9,140 nt of DNA, taken from NCBI GenBank assembly GCA_937894515.1, contig CALCRH010000053.1, positions 1 through 9,140 on the forward strand, read 5' to 3'. How positions within the stretch are numbered: position 1 is the stretch's first letter; every line of letters begins with the position of its first letter. The translations under genes and the position numbers were made by a program. The notes beneath the pieces were generated by a model that was not told the DNA's origin, searched no databases, and saw nothing but the letters and a program-made list of their open reading frames with translations. Of this stretch, positions 1 through 7,204 are shown one piece after another. The DNA is from an uncultured Clostridia bacterium. GTDB lineage: Bacteria; Bacillota; Clostridia; Oscillospirales; Oscillospiraceae.

Positions 1-290
1 TTTTCGTAAACATAGAACTTTTCAGTCTTGCTTTGAAACAGATAGTAATTCTTTTTCGTCTCAACAACATATCCTGCGTATTGGTTATTATTAGAATTAT
101 ATTCTAAATTGACATTTGAAATAGTTAAACCTACTGCGAACAATCCCAATGCAATGAAGAAAGTTTTCTTGTTGAATCTTACAAATAGAAATGCTAAATA
201 TGCTACTGTAATTAGAATCGAGATTACTAAATTGTTTCTTGAAAAATACAGGCCAATAACTAATGATAAAGTTGTACAAAATAAACTCAT
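1..290 (-). CDS. comEC: ComEC N-terminal fragment (DNA-uptake channel protein), runs off the left edge
   Basis: ComEC forms the inner-membrane channel that carries single-stranded DNA into the cell during natural transformation. Only the first 96 residues are in the window. The frame is open from an ATG at 290 to the edge. Three hydrophobic stretches are visible at about residues 4-16, 21-37 and 43-58, separated by short basic loops (SRNN, RFNKK). A soluble segment follows, GYVVETKKNYYLFQ, resembling the start of the DUF4131 domain at the ComEC N terminus. The ATG overlaps the stop of the comEA-like frame by one base (TAATG) and has no strong Shine-Dalgarno sequence of its own, so it is probably translationally coupled to comEA. 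Gene order comEA-comEC is classical in Firmicutes. Base composition is AT-rich, unlike the ICE block beside it. The call rests on context plus the membrane pattern; no catalytic residues are visible. Confidence 0.72.
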   Translation of the reverse strand, partial: MSLFCTTLSLVIGLYFSRNNLVISILITVAYLAFLFVRFNKKTFFIALGLFAVGLTISNVNLEYNSNNNQYAGYVVETKKNYYLFQSKTEKFYVYE

Positions 291-388
291 TAGTTACTTA
301 ATCGTACATAATCTTTAATTTTCTCAAAAGTTGCGTTACCAATTCCGGTAACTTTCTTAAGATCCTCAATACAATCAAATCTTCCGTT
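290..388 (-). pseudogene. comEA: ComEA C-terminal fragment (helix-hairpin-helix DNA-binding), 5' part replaced by ICE sequence
   Basis: ComEA is the membrane-anchored double-stranded DNA receptor of the competence machinery. In the frame ending at TAA 292-290, the last 32 codons begin NGRFDCIEDLKKVTGIG and continue through NATFEKIKDYV. This is the second helix-hairpin-helix of a ComEA C terminus, with the hairpin VTGIGN. Upstream of about base 388 the same frame turns into unrelated sequence, and the neighbouring frame becomes the ICE polyvalent protein. The start, signal anchor and first hairpin are therefore missing here. The fragment overlaps the 3' end of the large ICE open reading frame in another frame, because that frame runs through the junction into comEA DNA. 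The following comEC start fits the normal operon. I am fairly sure of the HhH/ComEA identity. Whether the gene is truly broken in the organism or only in this assembly is open. Confidence 0.75.
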
Positions 389-3300
389 TGCAGTTCGATG
401 AGTCGTCGGACGCTGTCACGAATAGCGACAAGTCCCTTTACACGACTTTCACCCGTTGCGGAAAGCTCCATCGGACGCATGATACTATTTTCACGGTAGA
501 AGATTCGGTCATCTACGATTGTAAAGGAGAAATTGCGAACAGACGGATCTGCGGGAATGGTATCGTCTTCGGTAATGTCGGGATCGTCCGCTTCGTATTC
601 CATAATAGAACCGTTTATATTCTGAATGGCACCACGAAGCAGGTCTTCCAAGCTCTGGTCTTCATACGGAACACACGCCGTTTCCGGTCCGAACTGACCG
701 CTTACTTCTTTCATCTCACCGAGGATCATATCCGGGTTGTCGATGAAATACTGATTCATCACAAGTCCGTTTTCGTCCTTGCCGAGATGTACCCAATCCG
801 GCTCAATGTCCAAAAGTCCGTCACGCTTCTGCAAGAACAGAATATCCGATGTGACCTCCGTTCCTGCCGCCGCTTTGAAGGTGTCATTCGGTAAACGGAT
901 GGCTCCTATCAAATCAGCTCTCTGTGCGATATATTTGCGGACGGCGGGATTCGCCTTGTCCATCGTTCCTTTGGAAGTGATGAATGCGACAATGCCGCCA
1001 GGTCTTACTTTGTCGAGAGTGCGGGCAAAGAAATAATCATGAATAAGGAAGTTATTTTTGTCATAGCGTTTATCGGGAATCTTGTAGTTTCCGAACGGAA
1101 CATTGCCGATAGCAACATCAAAGAAATTGTCGGGAAGTTCTGTTTTCTCAAATCCCTGTACCGCAACGCTTGTGCTTTGATATAGCTGCTGTGCGATTCT
1201 GCCGGAAATACTGTCAAGCTCCACGCCGAACATCTGAGAGTTTTTCATACTGTCCGGCACAAGTCCGATGAAATTACCGACACCGCAGGACGGTTCCAAC
1301 AGATTGCCGCTTCTGAATCCCATATTTTCAAGTGCCTGATACATCGCCTTTATAACAACAGGCGGTGTATAGAAAGCGGTCAGCGAGGATTCTCTTGCAG
1401 ATGCGTATTCTTCTTCGGTCAGCAGGTTTTTCAGTTCTTCATAATGCGGGTTGTCTTCTTCAAAGAATTGCGGTAAGCCACCCCAACCGACATAATCTGA
1501 AAGAATGTCCTGTTCCAAATCGTTTGCCAAACGATGCTCGTCTTCTAATTTCTTGATCAGCTCTATGGCGTGGATATTATGATAAAATCGTTCTGTCGGC
1601 GTTCCTTCTCCAACATGGTCATTTTGGATATGGAAATTCTTGCGTTCATCGGAATGAATTTCGGGATAGATGACATTGGGTACGATTTTTCCGTTTCTTG
1701 TCGGAGGCGGCGGAGCGATTGAGATTTCGGGAATGTTTGTTTCTGCCTTTTCTTTCAGCAGATCTTCCGTAATCTCCGTCCCGATTTTTCGGGTAATATT
1801 CTTCCCGTCCTGTTCTTCGGCAACCGCAACACGGCATCCCGCCTGAACAAGCTTTTCAACATAACTGTCCAATACATGAAACGGGACGCCGCACATCGGG
1901 ACTTGCTTATCAAGACCGATATTGCGATGGGTAAGAATAAGATCGAGTGCGCCTGCCGCCGTTTCTGCATCGTCACCGAATACCTCATAAAAGTCTCCGA
2001 CACGGTAAAAGAGAATGTGATCCGGGTATTCCGCCTTCAGCTCGCTATAATCAAGCCAAAGAGGATTTAACCGATTGTCCCGGACTTTAATACCGTATTT
2101 TTCAGCCTGTTCGGTAAAATCCGAAAGCAAGTTATCCGACAGTCCGAGAACCGTTCCGTCATCCTCAAAGACAAACGCTTCATTGACAAGAAAAGCGTAA
2201 AACTCTTTTCCGTGCCATTCGTTGTCGTTATCTTTTGCAACAAGTCCGTTGCCGTCATAGCTGAGAACAACATCGTCGATTTTCAGTTTGGAAAGCACGG
2301 CGTACAGAACGTCGATTTCATCCTTTGGTCTGTTTCCCGGAAAAACTCTGTATCCGTCCGCACCGAATTCTGCCTCATAAGCATCGCTTTCTCTCTGTGC
2401 CTCAAGGTCGGTTGTAAGCGAATAAAGCTTTTCATAAATAGCACTGACCGTTTTCGTATCCATACCGATATAGTCCGGTTTTACACTGTAATCGGAATCG
2501 GCAAGGAAAAAGTCCGGTGTTTTGACCGTTGAATACTCCACATCTGCCATATCGCTTATGGAATCCATGAAGGCATCAAAAGCTTTCGGATCGTCCGGCG
2601 AACTGTCTTCCAGCGTATTTTCATAAGCGTCGATAAAGTTTCGGAAATCAAGTCGGCTGATAACATACTCGCCGCCCTGTGAAGAATCGGGATTGTAGTA
2701 CATCCATCTGACCTGTTTTTCGTCGGTGTCGATATATACATGATCGACCGTATTATCCGATAAATGCTCCGTTTCAACGGTCGGGTTTATAATCACTTGT
2801 CTGTCGCCAACTTCTACGGTTTCGTTCCTTTGTATTTTCAATCGGTCATTGAGTGGGTTTTCACTGATACGGCGGTAAAAGGTTTCCTTGTCCATAAATT
2901 CATGGAACAGAGTACCGTCATCCAGTTCAACCGTATCTTCAAGAGAATCGACGACATATTCCCGGTCGCCAATATACACCTCGGTTCCGAGATGAATATC
3001 ATAATCGTTTTGCAAGCCATTGTTTGGCTCTTGTGGAACCGTCTTTTCCTCTGCCGTTTCGTTTTCTGCTTTCGGGGATGTCGTTTCTTTCGCTCTGTAC
3101 GGTGTACCGGGGAAAAGATCATATTCGCCGTCGGCATACCTTCTGACCGTTTCAAGGTTTTCTTTGTCGCTTAAATAGTGTCGGTCATCCGGCGTTTCCG
3201 CTTCAAAGGCAGAAATCATAATATTGCGGATTTCTGCAAAACGGTCGGCATCCTCCATCTGCGGAATGATCTCTTTGGTGTGGTCATCCACAAATGTGCC

Positions 3301-5949
3301 TTGATACGGCTTCGGAACATCGTCCGGCTTGTCGATGAAGAAATGCTGAATACAGCGGGCTACCTGCTTCTTTTCATAAGTGTCGAGATATGCTTTTTCT
3401 TTGTCATTCAGGAAGCGGTCTGCCTTTATGAGCTGCTCTATCCGTTTTGCGACCTGCGACCATTTGAGCATTTCGCCCTGCCGGAAACCCTCCAGACCTC
3501 CGCCGATGCGAAGTCCTTTCCCGTCATGTTCGGTGTTGTATCTGTGTCCTCCGCTCCCGCCGATTCCGTATCGTTCGGACATAAACTTTGCCCGTTTGCC
3601 GGCATCCTTTTCATTCAAAAAGAATGAGTAGATACCGAGCTTTGTTTCGTTCAGATAGTTCTTGTCCCCGATGAAGTATTCATCTACCTTATCTTGCGAC
3701 ACATAATAGGCGGGCGGAAGAACATTTCCTGCCGGATAGGTCTTCGGTTCCTTCAGATAACTGCGGGTAAGCATTTCCACATATTCGGGTGAAAAGTTGT
3801 ATTTGAAACGAGGCGGATATTCGGAGATACGCCCGATGTTCGCCCTGATTTCCTCAAGCAGTTCTGTCTTTCTGTGTGGGTGTCGGAGCATACCCCTGTA
3901 AAAGTCCTTTTGCGATGGAAAACCTCCGGCGTGTCCGGTAAGCATAAGATACTCGTCGGGGATGTTTTCAAAATAATCCCAATGAAGGGATGTGATCTTA
4001 TCTGCCACATGGTCATCCCATACATCTGCTGCTTTTTCCGCTTCTGAAGATGAGATATACTGTCCGCTTTCAATGAGTTCACGGATACGGGCTTCGATGG
4101 TTTCCCATTCATAATGGACTTTGGATGCAGATTCGGCAACAGAGTTTCCTTCGGCAATATCCACACCGCTTTCATTCCAGACTGCGGCATATTTTTTACC
4201 GTTCACCTCAAAGCCGATACAGTCGCTTTCATACTCTTCAAGAAGAAATACAATGTTTTCTGCTTCTGTTCCCGGACGGAGGTAATAACCATAGATTCTT
4301 GCCGTGCTGTTCGGCGTTGCACTGCCGAGCCGCAGAAGATTATCCAGTACCTCCGCCGAAGCAATCCCGGCTTCCTGCTTTACGGATTGTGTTTCTTTTT
4401 CAGCAGGTGCGTTTTCAAAAATACTGATCTGCGATGCTGTTTTCGGCACATCAAGATAGTTCCTGTCTTCAATGAGAGCTTCTATCAGTTCACGGGTGGT
4501 ATTCCACGAAAAGAAGCTTTCCGCTGTTCTTGTGAGATAATTGCCGTCATAGATGGTCAAGCCGTCTCTTGTTGCGTGGTATCCGATATGCTCCGTGCTG
4601 TTCGGCTTGAACATTTCAGCGAACAGTCCTTCTTTGTAAAGTCCACGGACATATTCGTTTTTTCGGTCTTCACTTGTTTCTGACGATAAGAAAGACACGA
4701 TGTTTTCCTTACTTTCAGCAAGGTAATCACCGTGTCTTAACGCCTGTATGAGAACATCCGGCATACAGCCGGGGAGTTCTGTTTTCAGTTCAGGATCAGT
4801 TCGTTCAGTACCGTTTCCTCCGCCGAACTGCGGATCGAGTTCATCATCTGTACCCACTTCATCTGATCCGTCGCTTTCAGCGTTTCGGTCACTCCCTCTT
4901 TCTCCGCCATCTGCTTCGTGAGGCGTTCCATCATCTCTGTCGCTTCCCGGTCGATCTGTTCCAGATGCTCGTTCAGCTTGCCCTCGATCATCATCGTTGT
5001 GAACATCGGGCGTTTGTTCTCTCGGAGGTAGCGGAACCTCATCATTCCGTACTTCCCGATTTTCGGACTCTCCGGTGCTTCCATATCCGGGATTTGAATC
5101 TCTCCCACCTGCCTGTAATTCAGTTCCATGTTCAATTCTCCTTTCAGAATTATATTTTTCGCCTATATTATCGTCGATTTTCTTTTCTTTTTCAAATGTG
5201 CGATTTTGGGCTTCATCCCGTGCAGCTTCTTTTACGGCTTCTCCGATTTCAAGAAGGATCGTTCTTGAAATATCACTGGATGCTTCTCCGATCACACTGA
5301 GTGTCTGCTTGTTCAAATGCCGGATGCTGTTTTCAAAAACATCTTCCGTAAAAATCTTTGATGTATCATAGCCGCAACGCTTCCATACCATATATGTCAC
5401 GCTGTTGACGACAAGATTGGTCACTTCGTTTTTGACATTTTCATCGTCAAAGATGCCCGGAGATAGTGCTTCGATATGATCGAAATAATCGGTCAGATTA
5501 TCCTTGACGACATGATCGGATAACTCCAAAAGCGCAACCTCGGTGTATTCCGTTCTCGTCAGCTCTCCAAAGTGATTTTCCATCGCACCGATAACCGACT
5601 GCTCATAGTTCTGCTGCATCTGCCACAGATGAATTTCATATCCGTAGCGGCTGTTCGTATCGGACACATCAAAAACATAGCGTAGTCGGTATCGTGGATT
5701 ACGGTCATCAAGAAGCACAATTCCTTTTGCTCCACGGTTCACCCATCTGCCGAGCTTGTTCCATGTTTCAAGAGAAGCACAGGCCGTTGCATACGGCTTT
5801 TGGGCAAAGATCATTAGCTTTTCTTCATAATCGTATTTGTAGTTGTTCGCCGCACATTCCAAAAAGTCCATGTAGTATTTCGGCTTTTCTGCCATGATTT
5901 CGGTTTGCATCTCCATCATGGCAAGTGCCATTTGATATTTACTTTGCAA
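298..5949 (-). CDS. Large ICE polyvalent protein: ArdC-like N terminus, MutS-I-like module, N6-adenine methyltransferase-like domain; 3' truncated
   Basis: This 1883-residue frame matches the very large methylase/helicase proteins of Tn1549-type ICEs, thought to protect or process element DNA in a new host. Residues 1-110 are ArdC-N-like (NYKYDYEEKLMIFAQKP, WNKLGRWVNRGAKGI). Residues 272-390 are a Gly/Asp/Glu/Arg linker that overlaps a TnpV frame. About 533-640 and 770-860 look like two diverged copies of one repeat. About 1297-1385 resemble MutS domain I (FYRVGDFYEVFGDDA, VPMCGVPFHVLDSYV). About 1450-1705 are methyltransferase-like: FYTPP (1526), motif I LEPSCGVGNF (1551) and motif IV GNVPFG (1615) in place of NPPF. 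The start is TTG at 5949, because AAAGGAGG lies 7 bases upstream; the next ATG at 5931 is less well placed. ICE sequence stops near residue 1857 (RRLIELQTED). The last 26 residues are comEA DNA read in the wrong frame, so the C-terminal SF2 helicase I recall for the family is absent. Confidence 0.88.
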   Translation of the reverse strand: MQSKYQMALAMMEMQTEIMAEKPKYYMDFLECAANNYKYDYEEKLMIFAQKPYATACASLETWNKLGRWVNRGAKGIVLLDDRNPRYRLRYVFDVSDTNSRYGYEIHLWQMQQNYEQSVIGAMENHFGELTRTEYTEVALLELSDHVVKDNLTDYFDHIEALSPGIFDDENVKNEVTNLVVNSVTYMVWKRCGYDTSKIFTEDVFENSIRHLNKQTLSVIGEASSDISRTILLEIGEAVKEAARDEAQNRTFEKEKKIDDNIGEKYNSERRIEHGTELQAGGRDSNPGYGSTGESENREVRNDEVPLPPREQTPDVHNDDDRGQAERASGTDRPGSDRDDGTPHEADGGERGSDRNAESDGSDEVGTDDELDPQFGGGNGTERTDPELKTELPGCMPDVLIQALRHGDYLAESKENIVSFLSSETSEDRKNEYVRGLYKEGLFAEMFKPNSTEHIGYHATRDGLTIYDGNYLTRTAESFFSWNTTRELIEALIEDRNYLDVPKTASQISIFENAPAEKETQSVKQEAGIASAEVLDNLLRLGSATPNSTARIYGYYLRPGTEAENIVFLLEEYESDCIGFEVNGKKYAAVWNESGVDIAEGNSVAESASKVHYEWETIEARIRELIESGQYISSSEAEKAADVWDDHVADKITSLHWDYFENIPDEYLMLTGHAGGFPSQKDFYRGMLRHPHRKTELLEEIRANIGRISEYPPRFKYNFSPEYVEMLTRSYLKEPKTYPAGNVLPPAYYVSQDKVDEYFIGDKNYLNETKLGIYSFFLNEKDAGKRAKFMSERYGIGGSGGHRYNTEHDGKGLRIGGGLEGFRQGEMLKWSQVAKRIEQLIKADRFLNDKEKAYLDTYEKKQVARCIQHFFIDKPDDVPKPYQGTFVDDHTKEIIPQMEDADRFAEIRNIMISAFEAETPDDRHYLSDKENLETVRRYADGEYDLFPGTPYRAKETTSPKAENETAEEKTVPQEPNNGLQNDYDIHLGTEVYIGDREYVVDSLEDTVELDDGTLFHEFMDKETFYRRISENPLNDRLKIQRNETVEVGDRQVIINPTVETEHLSDNTVDHVYIDTDEKQVRWMYYNPDSSQGGEYVISRLDFRNFIDAYENTLEDSSPDDPKAFDAFMDSISDMADVEYSTVKTPDFFLADSDYSVKPDYIGMDTKTVSAIYEKLYSLTTDLEAQRESDAYEAEFGADGYRVFPGNRPKDEIDVLYAVLSKLKIDDVVLSYDGNGLVAKDNDNEWHGKEFYAFLVNEAFVFEDDGTVLGLSDNLLSDFTEQAEKYGIKVRDNRLNPLWLDYSELKAEYPDHILFYRVGDFYEVFGDDAETAAGALDLILTHRNIGLDKQVPMCGVPFHVLDSYVEKLVQAGCRVAVAEEQDGKNITRKIGTEITEDLLKEKAETNIPEISIAPPPPTRNGKIVPNVIYPEIHSDERKNFHIQNDHVGEGTPTERFYHNIHAIELIKKLEDEHRLANDLEQDILSDYVGWGGLPQFFEEDNPHYEELKNLLTEEEYASARESSLTAFYTPPVVIKAMYQALENMGFRSGNLLEPSCGVGNFIGLVPDSMKNSQMFGVELDSISGRIAQQLYQSTSVAVQGFEKTELPDNFFDVAIGNVPFGNYKIPDKRYDKNNFLIHDYFFARTLDKVRPGGIVAFITSKGTMDKANPAVRKYIAQRADLIGAIRLPNDTFKAAAGTEVTSDILFLQKRDGLLDIEPDWVHLGKDENGLVMNQYFIDNPDMILGEMKEVSGQFGPETACVPYEDQSLEDLLRGAIQNINGSIMEYEADDPDITEDDTIPADPSVRNFSFTIVDDRIFYRENSIMRPMELSATGESRVKGLVAIRDSVRRLIELQTEDLIVLRILRKLPELVTQLLRKLKIMYD
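379..388. other. Left junction between ICE DNA and comEA
   Basis: ATCTTCCGTT (plus strand) fits both parents. On the minus strand it reads as QTED of the ICE protein in one frame and as the start of NGRF of ComEA in another. The exact crossover cannot be placed within it. Sequence to the right is ICE; to the left it is AT-rich competence operon. Confidence 0.75.
4785..5129 (-). CDS. tnpV: TnpV-like transposon-encoded protein, nested in the large ICE gene in the +1 frame
   Basis: This 114-residue frame closely resembles TnpV, a small protein of unknown function first named from Tn4451-type clostridial transposons. Family-like features in order are MELNYRQVGEIQIPDM at the N terminus, IGKYGMMRFRYLRE (24-37), GKLNEHLEQIDREA (50-63), an amphipathic helix ERLTKQMAEKEGVTETLKA (68-86), and DQMKWVQMMNSIRSSAEE (88-105) near the end. 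Length is normal for TnpV. The ATG at 5129 has GGAG 8 bases upstream. A TTG two codons earlier (5135) is too close to that site. The whole gene lies inside the large polyvalent gene, same strand, +1 frame, opposite residues 274-388 of the big protein, which there is a low-complexity Gly/Asp/Arg linker. A random shadow frame would not give a full-length match to a known family with a good ribosome binding site. The similarity is recalled, not searched. Confidence 0.8.
   Translation of the reverse strand: MELNYRQVGEIQIPDMEAPESPKIGKYGMMRFRYLRENKRPMFTTMMIEGKLNEHLEQIDREATEMMERLTKQMAEKEGVTETLKATDQMKWVQMMNSIRSSAEETVLNELILN
5137..5143 (-). promoter_or_regulatory. Ribosome binding site of the nested tnpV gene
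   Basis: AAGGAGA stands 8 bases (counted from GGAG) upstream of the ATG at 5129, inside the coding sequence of the large ICE gene. It favours the ATG over the TTG at 5135, and it is the main sequence evidence that the nested frame is translated. Confidence 0.65.
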
Positions 5950-5956
5950 TAGTCTC

Positions 5957-5964
5957 CCTCCTTT
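5957..5964 (-). promoter_or_regulatory. Ribosome binding site deciding the TTG start of the large ICE gene
   Basis: AAAGGAGG lies 7 bases upstream of TTG 5949 within the 21-base gap after the winged-helix gene. The downstream ATG at 5931 would be 25 bases from it, so TTG is the better start. Confidence 0.7.
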
Positions 5965-5970
5965 CGGGAT

Positions 5971-6279
5971 TTATTGTGTTTCACTTTGGCTGATAGCGGA
6001 AGCAATTATCAGCCCTGTTTTGGTATCCGAGATGCTGGAAGCAAGCCCGCCGAGCCGTCTGACCGTTCTGTTGATTTCCGTCTGTTCCATCGGGAGAAAG
6101 TATCCTTTTTCATTGGAACAGATCGGAATACCCTCACGACGCAATGCGCCGACTGCACGGCGAACATCTCTGCCGCCGATACCGAAGGCATCCTCCAAAA
6201 CCTTGCTGAACACAGCATTGTCTTTTCCAATATGAGATGATTTCAAAAATGTGTAGATTTGATTTTCTCTTTCGGTCAT
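5971..6279 (-). CDS. Small winged-helix-like ICE protein (102 aa)
   Basis: The gene encodes a 102-residue protein whose first 70 residues look like a winged-helix DNA-binding fold. A helix with TERENQIYTFLKS opens it. It is followed by a segment like a helix-turn-helix (FSKVLEDAFGIGGRDVRRAVGALRREG), then a wing-like hairpin (IPICSNEKGYFLP). Similar small wHTH proteins sit just upstream of the large methylase gene in related ICEs, as I recall; a role in regulation or DNA handling is inferred. The start is ATG 6279, with GGAGG 7 bases upstream. An in-frame ATG at 6285 almost touches that site and is unlikely. The start overlaps the stop of the preceding gene (ATGA). Twenty-one bases separate its stop from the TTG of the large gene. 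Confidence 0.72.
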   Translation of the reverse strand: MTERENQIYTFLKSSHIGKDNAVFSKVLEDAFGIGGRDVRRAVGALRREGIPICSNEKGYFLPMEQTEINRTVRRLGGLASSISDTKTGLIIASAISQSETQ

Positions 6280-6644
6280 CGACATTCCTCCCGTTCTTTT
6301 TCTTTCTGCGGAGGATGAAGCTTCATATATTCAGCAAGCGTAGAGGTTGTTCCTTCATAGTTCCAGTCAAATTCTGAATCGATCATACGACATTTCTTAC
6401 CGCTTGGCAGCTCTTCGTTAAGCTTCACCGGATGATTGCCAATCACGGTTCCCCAATGATTGACCATGATCCAATCCGCAATTTCACACGGATCACCACG
6501 CCCCTCATCGTCGTGTCGGACTTCGTACATATACATTCCTTTCGGAAGGGTTGTACGGTCACAACGCAGACAAGTGAAAAGCATCGGCTGCCCGAACACG
6601 GTGACATTTTCAAATGTTTCTTCGTTTACATTGATTCTGCTCAT
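6276..6644 (-). CDS. LPD28-like (large polyvalent protein-associated domain) protein, 122 aa
   Basis: This 122-residue protein resembles the short LPD28-type proteins common in Tn1549-like ICEs. Visible family features are an N-terminal ENVTVFGQPMLFTCLRCDR block, then TLPKGMYMYEVRHDDEGRGDP, then WIMVNHWGTVIGNHPVKL, and a C-terminal TSTLAEYMKLHPP tail that resembles the FITLQEFC-like end of its relatives. The domain name is recalled from memory and could be slightly wrong; the element association is firmer. The biochemical function is not known. The start ATG overlaps the upstream stop (ATGA at 6641-6644), and a GGAGG is found 10 bases upstream inside the previous gene. The stop in turn overlaps the start of the winged-helix gene. 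Confidence 0.7.
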   Translation of the reverse strand: MSRINVNEETFENVTVFGQPMLFTCLRCDRTTLPKGMYMYEVRHDDEGRGDPCEIADWIMVNHWGTVIGNHPVKLNEELPSGKKCRMIDSEFDWNYEGTTSTLAEYMKLHPPQKEKEREECR

Positions 6645-7204
6645 CTTGCACCCACCTCCATTCTTTTCTGTCCGACCTGCGGAAACTCCCAGCCATACAC
6701 TTTTCCGATGGCATCACCAAGCCGCATTGTAATCGCCGTCAGGTCACGCCGTGTGACCGATCCGTCAAGGATTTTATCTTTCAGACGGTCGATTTGTGCA
6801 TCGTTCACGCCGGGTTTATATGCACGGTAAAGATAATGATTTGTCCCGTCATGGTGGATGGCATCGCATCGCAGATCACCGAGCTTATCCACATACCATG
6901 TCGAATAGTCCGTGTCGGCATATAGGCAGTCTTTGATATTTCCGCTTTGGATTTCCTTGTATCCGCCTCTTCTGCCATTCCAAAATCCGAGATCACCGAT
7001 AACGAGAATCGGTGCGGAAAGCTGGATATTCAAATTACACCGTTCATCATCAAGATAATTGTTATTGGTTTCATACATCATCTCCATGCGTTCCTGCTCT
7101 GTCATATCCGGGTATTCTTCTTCCAAATCGTCTTTCCAGTCATCGTAGTCAAGGTCATAATTGCTCCAGATCTGATGTTCATTTTTATTGTCTGTCATCG
7201 TCAT
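6641..7204 (-). CDS. ICE/phage-type conserved protein of unknown function (187 aa)
   Basis: The product is acidic at the N terminus (SNYDLDYDDWKDDLEEEYPDM). It has a conserved-looking core: LVIGDLGFWNGRRGGYKEI, then TWYVDKLGDLRCDAIHHDG, then NHYLYRAYKPGV. It ends with a helical region containing VTRRDLTAITMRLGDAIGKVYGW. I recall this combination from hypothetical proteins of Clostridia ICEs and Firmicutes phages, but know no function or domain name. The frame is open upstream to 7321, but that extension overlaps the zinc-ribbon gene and has no family-like sequence. ATG 7204 or 7198 is the likely start. GAGGAG lies 4 bases before 7204 and 10 before 7198, so the choice is not settled. The C terminus is MEVGAR, in the same position as the RGEAR-type ends of the neighbouring genes, and the stop overlaps the next start. 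Confidence 0.72.
   Translation of the reverse strand: MTMTDNKNEHQIWSNYDLDYDDWKDDLEEEYPDMTEQERMEMMYETNNNYLDDERCNLNIQLSAPILVIGDLGFWNGRRGGYKEIQSGNIKDCLYADTDYSTWYVDKLGDLRCDAIHHDGTNHYLYRAYKPGVNDAQIDRLKDKILDGSVTRRDLTAITMRLGDAIGKVYGWEFPQVGQKRMEVGAR

Noticed and set aside
97..279. Minus-strand 60-codon frame in the left flank
   Set aside because: The overlapping frame from ATG 290 gives a hydrophobic, ComEC-like N terminus directly coupled to comEA. The 60-codon frame is its shadow.
3000..3110. Possible regulatory gap in the large gene around residues 950-980
   Set aside because: The low-complexity stretch (KETTSPKAENETAEEKT) stays in frame and is best read as an interdomain linker. I saw no promoter or terminator there.
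3753..4190. Same-strand alternate-frame reading of 145 codons within the large gene, compared with tnpV as a second possible nested gene
   Set aside because: Unlike tnpV, it resembles no family, and the zero frame here has normal domain-like sequence, so it is a shadow.
4114..4683. Plus-strand frame of 189 codons
   Set aside because: It is antisense to the large ICE gene, has a Cys/Phe-rich composition without a domain, and no convincing ribosome binding site was noted.
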